From: Pohlia nutans
Taxonomy: Eukaryota > Streptophyta > Bryopsida > Bryales > Mniaceae
NCBI GenBank assembly: GCA_022496805.1
Contig: CM040104.1
Coordinates: 4,687,650-4,751,649 of the forward strand
Reading direction: 5' to 3'
Length of the DNA stretch: 64,000 bases
Positions 11,206-22,400 of the stretch are shown in pieces. The notes below the pieces were generated by a model. The model was not told the DNA's origin, ran no database searches, and saw only the letters and a program-made list of their open reading frames with translations. The position numbers and the translations under genes are program-made. Positions within the stretch are counted from its first letter, which is position 1, and every line of letters starts with the position of its first letter.

Positions 11206-11687
11206 GGTGATTTTATTTCTTTCAAGTGAAGATTTCAAATTTGACTACCATAACAGAGTTATCCGTAAAGTCGAGCAAAAAATTTCAAGAAAGACAAGGC
11301 AAAACTGGTTTTTTAGCTTGAAAGGCGGCGAAAATGAGTTTTGGTCCTTTTTCGACCAATCAGTTGTTAGAGAGATTCAAACCTTGAACCTCCCGAATGC
11401 AAGAGTAGGTCCCCCAAACCTAACTTGAGTTCCTATGGAGGAATCTCCACGTACCCCGTCACCAACCTCATGCTCCCCCAAGGGAAGGAGCTTCGTGGCT
11501 TGTGTGACTGGGCGTCAGAAAATTCTATATCAAGATTGAAAACACCCTATGGCAAACATGTTACCTGGTTTCCACTTTATGAATAACTCTAATAATTATA
11601 GTGAATTATTTCCAAAACAAAATTGTAAGTGTGAATACTTTTTGACACAAGTATACACATCTGCATGGTTGGGATGTCATAACATTT
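11206..11687. other. Unassigned stretch, no gene supported
   Basis: A 76-codon frame (11198-11428) has ordinary codon composition but no recognisable motif. A somewhat GC-richer segment, 11400-11520, could be a remnant of a larger repeat. I cannot assign it. Confidence 0.4.
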
Positions 11688-12271
11688 TTAACCCCTAAAG
11701 GACCGGGGGGGGGGTTTAGCTTAGCTCTTGTTTTCTTGACTAGCTCTTATAACAAGCTCAATTCCTCGTTGGTGTGGGTTAATTTTGACGATCGGCACCG
11801 TTGAATTTAAAGAAGACTTACGTAGCTTTTGTATGAAAAAAGGATCAACAAAATCGCAATTTTTTTGAGAAAATGCCACCGTTGAGAAGATTGACGGAAC
11901 TCATTCGGGGTATTTTGTACATATGCTGAAATCGGATTGATCAAAAGTGCTCCAAAAATTCTGAAATTTCTACCATGCATAATTATCATCATTTTGAGCA
12001 TGTGCAAAAAATTTCACATAATATGGAGGTGTGAGGAGGAAGATATGAGGGTCTCAAGTGACACCCAAATAGCCTCCTTGCAGCTCAAAAAAATCACAAA
12101 AAATCGCACACTTCATGAAATTTCGATCAAGAAGTACCCACGGATTCAGCTCTCAAAAAGAACTAGGGTCTCTTTGTTGCTCACCTTACAATTCACGCCC
12201 CAACAACTCGAATTTCCTCACTTTCTAGTTCCAGAAGCCGCGTGGTGGCCTCGTGGTCCTTTAGGGGTTAA
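11688..12271. mobile_element. TTAA element, family B, complete (584 bp)
   Basis: TTAA (11688-11691) plus CCCCTAAAGGACC at the left; GTGGTCCTTTAGGGG plus TTAA (12268-12271) at the right. A G run follows the left TIR. It is inverted relative to the copies at 9621 and 12268. Confidence 0.9.
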
Positions 12272-13641
12272 CTTCTAAAGGACCATAAGGCCCCTACACG
12301 GCTTCTGGAATTAGAAAGTGAGGAAATTCGAGTTTTTGGGCATTGAATTGTAGGATGAACAACAAAGAGACCTTGGCTCTTTTTGGAAGCTAAATCTGTA
12401 GGCACTTCTTGACTGGAAATTCATGAAGTGTGCGATTTTTGGTGATTTTTTTGAGTTGCAAAGAGGCTATCTAGGCGTCACTTCAGGCCCTCATATCTTC
12501 TTCCTTACACCTCAAAATTAAGTGATTTTTTTTCACATGTTTAAAATGATGCTATCTACACATAGTAAAAATTTCAAAAATTTTAGAGCACTTTTGAACA
12601 ATCCGATTTCAGCATATGTACAAAATACCCCAAACAAGTTCCATCAATCTTCTCAACGGTGGCATTTTCTCAAAAATTGTTTGATTTATGTTGATCCTTT
12701 TTTTATACATAAGCTACATAAGTCTTTTTTAACCCTTTAGTGCCTAGGGTGGTTCTGGAGAAACCAGTCTTTTGGGTGATATATTTTTTAAACTTTCTCT
12801 CTTGAAATTAGGAATGCTATCAATAGTATTCAACCGTATCAATATAAGCATAGCTTAATGAAACAAGTTTTGGTTAAATCTTGGTCAGATCAGACCGTTG
12901 GATTGAAAGATTATAGTATGTCTTTGAACCGTATAATGCACACTCCAAAATGAGATTTTGAGGGGTGTGTGACTTCAAAGTTAAATAGAATTTTGGTTAA
13001 ATTTTCAAGAATGAAAGTGAAGCAGTTCAGCAATGACCTATGTCAACACCTCTCCATTGCAATCTTTCATGTCAAGAACTGACTCACACATAATTATTGT
13101 GAATTTTATAAGTGAGAGTGACTTATCTATGTACGGTTTAAGACAAAATTTATACGTTAAAATAAGAAAGGATTTGGTACATTGATCAAGATCGGAATAC
13201 ATACATTGATGGAACATAACCAAGAGAACACAATCCAAAAATAAATACAAGATAACAAACTTTCAAATACAAGAAATACCGCATAGTACATGTGTTGTAT
13301 TTGTAAGTATTTGCTGTATTTTGAGGTATTTGCAGTATTTTGGTGTTTTGAACATAGGTATTTGGATATCTAAGAAAGTCAAATTTCAAAATTTCTTTTT
13401 GCATCATCTGCATAATCAAAAGTTACACTTCTGAACTTCAAACACCGAACTAAGATAGTTCACAGATTTTACAGCATTTCATTTTTCGATGATCTAGTGA
13501 CCACTTACTGGTTACCTAGGCACTAAAGGGTTAATTTCAATAGTGCCAATCGTCAAAATTACCCCATATCAATGAGGAAGTGAGCTTGTTGCAAAAAAAA
13601 CACGAGCTATTGTCAACACCTCCCAGTCCTTTAAGGGTTAA
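12268..13641. mobile_element. TTAA element, family B, interrupted by a family C element
   Basis: TTAA (12268-12271) plus CTTCTAAAGGACCATAAGG at the left; CAGTCCTTTAAGGG plus TTAA (13638-13641) at the right. The interior continues across the insert 12729-13534 exactly as in the intact copies. It shares its left TTAA with the preceding element. Confidence 0.88.
12729..13534. mobile_element. TTAA element, family C (806 bp), nested
   Basis: TTAA (12729-12732) plus CCCTTTAGTGCCTAGGG at the left; CCTAGGCACTAAAGGG plus TTAA (13531-13534) at the right. The interior is shared, inverted, with 15044-15853. CCCTTTAGTGCC resembles ends known from animal piggyBac elements. Confidence 0.9.
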
Positions 13642-13987
13642 GCACCTTTGATTCATACCCTTTTTATCGCCCATTTACCCAAAAGAATCAGTCTTGATTT
13701 TGGAATCAAAGCATGTTAAGCTTAAGCCACGTAGGATAAACCTACTTTTTATTTTTATTTTATTGTTTTCCCATCCAAAGATGTCAAGATCAAGGCCAAT
13801 TCTTTTGGGTGACTGCGCTAGAGAAAGGGTGCCCTCTCTAGCATGCTTAAGAATGTTATGGCTAGGAATTTCAGTAGAAATAAGTGAAAAAACTTGACTA
13901 AATTATCCATTTTGACATTTTTTTTCTAACCTAACACCATATTAAATGTTTGACGTGATCTGTCTAATTAGACAAGTGTCAAATATG

Positions 13988-14592
13988 TTAACCCCTAACG
14001 GACCAAGTGTCCTGACAAGTACATTTCAATGTTTGGGTAGGTTCCCATGGTTTGATTTTGATTTTGATTTGATTTTGATTTTGATTTTGATTTTGATTTT
14101 ATTTTTTTGTAAAATAAATTATGTGAATTTGGTATATCAATAAAAAAAAATGGGGATTTGATTTTTTTTATTTCAAATTTTTAAGCAGAAGTTATGGAAC
14201 AAAAGGGGTTTTTTGGGGGAGAATAAGCAGTGCAGGCAGGGCTCAAAATAAACCTCAAAAATTATTATTTTTCAACTCTAACTGTAGGATCTTGTTTTAG
14301 ATTACCAAGAGAGTGCATGGTAAAATTTTCATAGAATTTGACCATACAGATTGCAAGATTATAGCGTTTGAAGTGAAAAGATGAAATTGCAGTCTTTTTT
14401 GATATTTTATGACTGTCTTTGAAGACATGGAAAAAATTGTTTAAATTGGTCAAAAAAATTCTTAAATTTTATTAAAATTTTTAATTTGGTATTCCTATCA
14501 AGAGCAAAAAGAAAGATTCACAAGAAAATGAATAGAAAGAGGTGAAAATGATGCTCAAAAAAAGGAAAAACCCACAGTCTTTTAGGAGTTAA
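13988..14592. mobile_element. TTAA element, family G (605 bp), nested in a dispersed repeat
   Basis: TTAA (13988-13991) plus CCCCTAACGGACCAAG at the left; GTCTTTTAGGAG plus TTAA (14589-14592) at the right. It contains a (GATTTT)n run at 14053-14100. The flanking host repeat is uninterrupted at about 50455-50655. Confidence 0.8.
14053..14100 (+). repeat. GATTTT microsatellite
   Basis: About eight copies of GATTTT with one shortened unit, inside the family G element. Confidence 0.9.
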
Positions 14593-15043
14593 ACAACTTG
14601 GATTAAATATTCTCATATATTCAAGAATAATTTGCGTATATTCTAAGATTGTGCTTATCTGATAGACGGAGAGGTCTATTGTACGTCTTTAACATCATGT
14701 TCGATACTTTGTCTAGTGGTCAAGTAAGGCAACCTTTAGTCGTTTAGGGATTAAAGATATTGATTTTGATCTGGAAAAATTCCAAAATGCCTTTAATATA
14801 TTTTGGTAAAAACAAAACCAATATGTTTAATCCCTAAACAGATCACATTAATTATATTTTACCAAAATATATTTAAGCCAGTTTTTACCAATATTAAATA
14901 TATTGGTTTTAAATTGAGGCTTCAATCTAACTTACTAGACAAATAAATTCATGAACAGATGAATGAACCCATGCACAACATTGAATGAGCATATGATGAT
15001 ATGCATTGAATTGAAATGAGTGTATGCTTTAAATGAAATGAAC

Positions 15044-15853
15044 TTAACCCTTTAGTGCCCAGCTGACCACATTATGGTCACTACAACGTCCGAAATGCAA
15101 ATAGCAGAGAATCCGTGAAGAATTGGAACTTCAGTTTTGAAGTTCAGATTTGCCCATATACATTACACACCTTCCAGAAAAAGAAATTTTCAATTTGGAA
15201 TTGTACAACTATCAAAATACCTATCAACAGAACGCAAAATACTGCAAATACTTGAAAATAAAGTAAATACTTACAAATACAACACATGTATTATGCAATA
15301 TTTCTTGTGTTTGCAAGTTTGTTATCTTGCTTTATTTTTTTGGATTGTGTTCTCTTCTTCATCTTCCATTGGTGTGTGTAATCCGATCTTGACTAATGTA
15401 CCCACTCCTGTTAATTTTCAACGTATAAAATTTTGTCCTAAACCGTATATGGATAAGTCACTTTCACTTATAAAATTCACAATAATTATGTGTGAGTCTA
15501 TTCTTGATATGAAAGATTGCAAGGGAGAGGTGTTGACATAGGGCATAGCTGAACTTCTTTCCTTCCATTTTTGAAAATTTAACCCAAATTCTATTTAACT
15601 TTGAAGTCACACACCCCCCAAAATCTCATTTTTGAGCGTGTATTATACAGTTCAAATACATACTATAATTTTCCAATCCCACCATTGGATGATTCTCAAA
15701 TTTTAATAAAATGTGTGCTCTCCAGTTGAGAATAGAATTGTACGGCTACTTCCTAATTTAATCCATTCTATTTCTGGTAATCTCAATCACAGTAGAAAAA
15801 TCCACTGAAATCCAGTGCTCCCAGCTACAGTACCCTGGGCACTAAAGGGTTAA
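15044..15853. mobile_element. TTAA element, family C (810 bp)
   Basis: TTAA (15044-15047) plus CCCTTTAGTGCCCAGC at the left; CTGGGCACTAAAGGG plus TTAA (15850-15853) at the right. The 134-codon frame 15137-15541 lies in its non-coding interior and is not conserved as a protein in the sister copy. Confidence 0.9.
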
Positions 15854-16568
15854 CCCCTAAACGCCTGGGAGGCCAAAATCATGCTTATGAATGTAACTCA
15901 CTATTCAATTCCAACTCTTGCATGCATGATTTTCATCCAATTTTTTTGTGAAGGAATTTTCTTGGTCATGCTACCCCTTCAAGTTAAATTCAGATCATTC
16001 AAGCTATTTTTTTATTTTTACATAGGATCCCAACTACAAAAAGAGTCGTAAAAATGGTTCACCGTGTAGTGTATTTTGGATTCTTTTGCTTTATTTCTTA
16101 AACTAAATTTAGGCCATGAAAATGAATTCTATTGCATTTGACTTGAACTAAAAAAATGAAGCTTGCTAATTCACTTTGAATTTTTGAAAAACTCTAAAAA
16201 TTGAGTGTTTTATTGCAATTACAAGTTCGGTGGGTATTACCATGGTGTAGCAAAAAAAAAAATTTAGATACACAGTTGATTTTCATTTACTAAACTTTTC
16301 TTCATTGTGATTTACACCTCTGGTAACAAAATCGGAATTTTTGAGTACATTTTTTAATTGATATGAGTTTTCTTTACAATCACTTCAAAAAATCATAGTA
16401 ATTTCAAATTTTCACCAAAACTTATGAAAGAATCATGATTTTTAGTAGACACGTGGTTTCATCTACTAAAAATATAAAGTTGAATTCTTGTATTATTTTT
16501 AGTGGCAAAATTGAGTGTGACACGTAAGGCATGATTCCATGGTCATAGGCCCGACCGTTAGGGGTTAA
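15850..16568. mobile_element. TTAA element, family H (719 bp), abutting family C
   Basis: The left TTAA (15850-15853) is the right TTAA of the previous element and is followed by CCCCTAAACGCCTGGG. The right end CCGACCGTTAGGGG is followed by TTAA (16565-16568). The interior is AT-rich with no open frame of note. Confidence 0.85.
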
Positions 16569-17077
16569 CCTTAGAAAATCAATACTTTCTTTTAAAATCT
16601 TGTTGTCTAAAAGTACATGAAAGCAGAGTATACCAAACCAATATTACTTATTACCAAACTTATTACCAAACTTATTACCAAACTTTATAAAGTCATGTTA
16701 CACACATCACAAGTCATTTTGAGCTTCCATAAGGTGCAGACACCCTAAACTGCTACTTTTTGCTACGAAGCACAGTTACTACTATTAAATTCATCAAAAC
16801 TACGCACCCCCGCTAGTAAAAGAAAGAGGATCTTCAACGTACTAAAGAATGTATCATTTCAATATTATAATTATGCAAAAGCTATGAAGGGCAAAAGTCA
16901 TTTTTGATAAATGTTTTAAAATTGTTTCTTCAAGAGTGGTAAATATTGATTAAGGAGACGTACATTGGGTGAAGACGGCACTTTTGGGTCGCTAGCGCTT
17001 TTAGGTGACATCACCTTAATTAATGTGGTCAACACTACATCATACAAAAAATACAAGAGTTAGGTGGAGAGAAAAGA

Positions 17078-17383
17078 CTCCGTCCCACAAAAGACCATGA
17101 TATTGATTTAAATTTTGTCCCAAATTAAAACCATGATTTCCAAAATTTTATACTCATTCACCGCCGGCAAATAAGTTTTGTTTGCGCTTGACAAGTGCTT
17201 CAAGGCATTGTAAACAATGTTGGCAACTTAATCTATAGATTTTGATCGTACCGATCATGGATTTTGATCGTACCCATCATGGATTTTGATCGTACCCATC
17301 ATGGATTTTGATCATGTTGATCATGGATTATTGTCAGGGATTTTGATCATGTATACACTTTTTGGCAGTCAAAATACTCCCTC
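17078..17383. mobile_element. Stowaway-like MITE with a 22-bp minisatellite
   Basis: CTCCGTCCCACAAAAGACC at the left, with blocks in the order seen at 53701. A run of four 22-bp units (17238-17325, GATTTTGATCGTACCCATCATG type) lies inside. Further Stowaway-like sequence (AATACTCCCTC) continues to about 17450, where a TTAA element begins. Confidence 0.65.
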
Positions 17384-17450
17384 TATACTCACTTAATTCA
17401 TCAATTTGCATCACAGTCAACATACTCCCTCTCTAATCACGAGATTAAAC

Positions 17451-18466
17451 TTAACCCCTAAGTGACCAAACAAACGTCTTATGATTGTTGCCCTTTTTTC
17501 CCGGGGAAGTCACTGTCAAGAATTTAGATAACTATGAGAGAACAAATATAGGGTGTCTTTTATTCATTTGAGATAAAAAATTATAAATTTATAGAAGTAA
17601 TATAGGGTGTTTTAAAACCAAATTGAGAATATTCTAGAAATATTCCTAGAATATATGGAATATACCCTAAATATACTAGAAATAGTAGAATATTCCAATT
17701 ATTTCATGGCCCCCCATTAAATACTCTTTGTACGCTCATATGTACCCAAAATTTACACTAAGTGACTTCCCCGAGCCTTTTTTAACAGGTTTTCTAAGAT
17801 GAAAAAATATATCTTTATAAAAAAATAAAAAATATTTATAAATAGGAAATCAAGTCTATTTTCCAACAAATTTGAATCATGTCAATCTGAATTAAACTCC
17901 ACCGAGGAGAATGTTTTAGAGACAAACACCTCAACATTGTTCTAGTGTTATAAAACTTACTATTTTGGGAAAGTATGATGTTCTCTCCTTTCGAAATTCT
18001 ATGGGAATGTAGCTTCATGCATGCGTGATCCAATTAGAAAGGGGATGATTTGTGAAAATTTTATGCCTCATTTCATGTTGTAATGATTCACCAAAAATTT
18101 CAAAGATTTTAGTCTAAATGTGTTCTTGAAAAAATAAACTCATAAATAAAGCAACCAAAAGATCTCCCAAAATCACTACACTTAGAGTATTACATTTCAT
18201 CCCATCACACCAAATTTCGTACATAGATTGTCAATATCTTATTCATAGTTGAATTACAAAATAATTTTAAATGTCAAGTTTCAAATTTTATACAAAAATA
18301 TTGGTGATAGGAATCGTAGATCTAACCAGATGGATATAATCTAAAATCTATAATGGACAACTTTGATTCATACATCAAGTTCAAAATATCCCTTTTAGTT
18401 GCATTTTATGATGTATTTTTGCTAAACTGCCGAATTTGGAAAGGGGTGAGGACATTTAGGGGTTAA
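17451..18466. mobile_element. TTAA element (about 1 kb), probably family D with a nested MITE
   Basis: TTAA (17451-17454) plus CCCCTAAGTGACC at the left; GAGGACATTTAGGGG plus TTAA (18463-18466) at the right. The right 650 bp match the family D interior in reverse. About 17500-17776 looks like an insertion bounded by CGGGGAAGTCACT and AGTGACTTCCCCG. Confidence 0.75.
17500..17776. mobile_element. MITE with CGGGGAAGTCACT ends
   Basis: The inverted ends CGGGGAAGTCACT (17502-17514) and AGTGACTTCCCCG (about 17760-17773) match elements at 23741-24005 and 31382-31722. Confidence 0.6.
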
Positions 18467-19453
18467 TTTTTTGATGTTTTAGCATTCCCCGATTGAATAC
18501 AAGTAAGAACGTTCTTATTTGCAATCAGACCCAGATTTATTCTTCTTCCTTTTTACTCTTTTCGATGGAAGGCTACCATCCCCGTAGTTAGCTTGAACAC
18601 ACTTTTGACAAAATAAATTATTTTTGGGAGAATTAATTTTTGGCACTTCAAATTAGGATTTTTAAAACTTCATAACTTTCATCCCATTTCAACAATTTTA
18701 CAACCGTTTGAATAAAAAATTCATACTTTTGGATTAATGAATCAATTTTATACTTTCAAACAACCGTAATTTATAATTTCTCAAAACATTCAACATCCTC
18801 CTTTATCTGTTAATTTATGTTGGAAGTGGCCACAATGTAAATTTGGAAAAGGACAGCAATTCTACATGTGTACTTTCAAAGTGCCATATTGTAAATGTGT
18901 CCCCATTTTGTACTTGAGTACTTGGGTCACTTTGTGTATTTTAAAGTACCACCTCGATTTCTTGTAATCAATTTTGAGCACCCTATGTTAATGTAGTTCA
19001 ATTATAATTATTACCTTCAAGATTTTGTTTAGAACCTAATATTATTTGTTCGCATATCAACATGGAATATTCGAAAGCATCCCCCTAGTAACATATATTA
19101 CATGCTTTTCGATGAAATTTTATATGCTTAATGTATGTATGATTTTACAATGTGATTCTAATTAATATCCTCTTTGAGCATGCACATAATGCCAACGTCA
19201 TGCGTACAGTTCAAAAGTAAGGTACTGTACCCTAAATAGTGCAATTAGGTTGCCCCTCACTAATTTCTCAACATTCAACACTATATAAATATTTATTGTT
19301 ATTGTACAAGAATGCACTACTTTTGAATTAGATATCATTGCACTTGAGACTCATGAACCTCCCTGTGTACAAATGGGAATATCTGTTGACTTTCTTGTGA
19401 TCGAATAACTTTCTTTGGGTTGGCAACCTAAATTTTCAAGCAACCCAATTGCA
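18467..19453. other. Gene-poor spacer 3' of the PI-PLC gene
   Basis: AT-rich sequence with no inverted-repeat element ends that I could pair and no coding signal. It holds the 3' flank of the minus-strand PI-PLC X gene. Confidence 0.45.
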
Positions 19454-22400
19454 CTATTTAGTGTAGTGAACTAATCTTGCAAGGTAAAAATTTAAAAAAT
19501 GGTTGCGTACTGAGCAGCTTTGTGTAACGTCTTGACAGCCGCACTGCATTTCGCCATTCAAGAAATCGAGGGCATGAAATGCTCCGCCTCCAGTACTTCT
19601 CTGCAAGGAATCCAAAACATAAACCCTAATTGCAGCGCAGCCGGCCACCAACAAATTAAATGTACGACAATCGTAATAAGTAAAATTGGAGCGCTTCGTT
19701 CAAGGCCTGGCTTCAGAAGTTCAGAACCCAAAGGCCAAGGTTCCAGTGAGATTTGACACCGAGCTCTTGGTCTTTGAGCCTCATCAACAGACAGCGAGTA
19801 CACTCACCGCATCCAAAGCTCATTCAAGTACTCACATGATCTGCAGCTAATCTAACTCCAAGATTCGCAATCATGCACCTTGTTGGGAAATTTTATTTTT
19901 TTACGTTACGCACAAAGGGAAGTAAATGGCACAATGGTCAAATTCATGCATTTTATTTTCATTTTGTTATCCTCTAAAGGACCAAGAAGCCCGACTTGGG
20001 CTTAGTTTCGAGTAGGTTTTATGTGAAGTTCTTTTTGTTCAAATCTCTCTCTATTTCATCCAACACATGCAATATTCTTCATTGATTCCGATGATATAAA
20101 ATTTGGTCCAATTTGAATTATATTTTTCACAATATGATTGATTGAATTTGTCGTTTTAAAATTATGAATACTTGGTCCTTCAGGGGTTATTCATGGCTTG
20201 TTTCCAAAATTGTGATACCCTAGCACTAGTAGAAAAGGTGACGATGCCAAGGGAGGTGCCCATGAAAGTGTTATGGGCATGTCTGGAATTGGGTAGCACT
20301 TGCCTGGGCACCTCCCTGGGTAGTGCCACCTTTTTTTTTTTTTACGAGTATAGTGCCTTAAAACTCTGAGAATTGTAGCAATGTTTTAGACGGTATACCA
20401 AGCCATTGCCACCATGTTTCTAATTTTGTCCTCGTGTTTTGGTGGTATACATTCCAAACCAAAAATATCTACCGTCATCTGTACATGAAGACAGAATTGA
20501 AAACATGGTGGTAATAGGTTGGTTTACAGAAAGCATGCACCCTACACTTTCATATAGGAAACTAATCCTGTTGGAATTTGGAGCAATAAAAAACATCACA
20601 ATGTTGCTTGGACTAAATGGGCTTGTGTATAGTTCAATCAAATTACAACTGATATTGTGTCATTTTAAGAAATATAAGGTTCACCAACTTTTGACACAAG
20701 AGAAAATAATTGTTGTAACATTCTTTGTCAGACTTAAAATATTTCTTGCTTAAAATAACAGTGGCAAATATACTTCAATTTGCAACTTTACCTCAATTTT
20801 ACCAATGAAAGGGAGCTTGAAAGATAGATTGACATGTACTCCCTCTATTTCAAAATAAAAAGCATCTTTGAGAACTGGAAGGAGTGTTCTCATGGGCTTT
20901 ATATTTCAAAACATTGGGAGTATCATATTTTACGTTTATGTGAGTTGACCGAAAACAAGCAGCTCGCCTTGCTGAGTCAATGCGGAGTCCACCACCCAAT
21001 ATTATCAATTTCTAACAATGCTTATTCATGAATAGTCACTTGTCCCTTCATGAATAATCTATTAGGCTTGGGGGAACTTGTGGGAACTCTCCATTAGCAT
21101 TGCGGAGGTCACTCCCATGAGTGGTGTAAGGCCTTGCTTTAAATTATTCTCCAACTCACCTTAGACTAGTTTTGCAATCTTTTTGAACTAAAACAAGTCT
21201 AAGGTGAGTATGAGGTGAGTTTCCACTTTGAGGCACTTTGTTCTGTTAACTCTATTACCCTATGTATGTCAAATTTTAAAAATGACATAGTCCTTTTAGC
21301 AAAGAATGTTATGCATCATACCTTGTAGAAATCCACCGCAATGTAGTTGGACCACCGGTTGCCAGAGGCAGCATAACAAGTACTCAACATGGTGAAGAGC
21401 CCCGCGGAGTTATCGCGGCATGCAGTGACGGGGTTTGGGTTGGTAGGGAAGTAGTTTTGTACAATCAAAGCCCGGCTCGTGTCTGACAACACTGGCGATC
21501 CTCCTCGTCTCACACATGAACCATTGCGCATTCCATCATCGCCATCTATTGTCAAAGTGCAAGTTATTGGTCTAAAAAATAGAGGCAATTTTAATTTTTA
21601 ATTTAAAAATAAGGCAATTTAATTCCAATTCTATTCTAAATAGGGACAAGTATTTTGAAGACAAGATTTTGGGACTTAGTATCACGTGTGGCTATAACAT
21701 TCAATAACAATTCTAAGATTTTACTCTTTGCTACGACTGTGAGGAAATCTTCTATCACCTATGAACTTGTCCATGACCTGAGTAGGAAATTTCATATGAC
21801 CTACGACCTCATGCATAAAAAATCCCTATAATTATGTATAACTCCCTATATCAACCTTCCAATATGACTCTAACTCTTCATTATTCTTGCATAGATCAAA
21901 GAAAAAAAGAATAAGAAAAACTCTTTTAGGAATATAAGCACTCTTGTACCTAAAGAGCATGGTGATTTAGAATTAATTCAAACAATCATCCAAACGCATC
22001 CAACTTTGGATGATTTTTTCAATCAAATATTCAAATTGGATGAATTTGGAATTTTTATCATATGAATTAACTCTAGATTAATTTTGGAATGTGCATCGTA
22101 TTTAAAGTAAATCGGATTTGGGAGTTGCCAGTCCAACCCACAACGTACGGTAGTTAGAATGTGTGACAAGTGTACAAAATACTGTAATCTGCTAGCAGCT
22201 CCGGCACCCCTAGAGTGCCATGTCATCTTTCGGGTGGTTGCAAGCTACGGTCACCCAAACTTTTTGTCGCGGCATGCAAATTTGTGCACTTACCCAATCT
22301 TTGGAAAATCATCAATAAATATTGGAATGGAATTTTGTGACGAAACAAATTGCATTGTTTCTAGAATTCTAAAGTTAAGATGTCTACCACAATAAAGTTT

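Noticed and set aside
12268..13641. A single 1.37-kb transposon
   Set aside because: The middle 806 bp has its own CCC ends and TTAA duplication, and intact copies lack it, so it is two nested elements.
14757..14826. Possible TTAA element between GTTTAGGGATTAA (near 14745) and TTTAATCCCTAAAC (near 14827)
   Set aside because: The two ends face outward from this interval, so they would belong to flanking decayed elements whose other ends I could not find.
15137..15541. 134-codon open frame with a hydrophobic middle
   Set aside because: It lies inside a family C TTAA element, and the sister copy at 12729-13534 does not keep the frame.
17238..17325. Regularly spaced repeats that might suggest a CRISPR array
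   Set aside because: The units are head-to-tail with no spacers, inside a plant transposon; this is a minisatellite.
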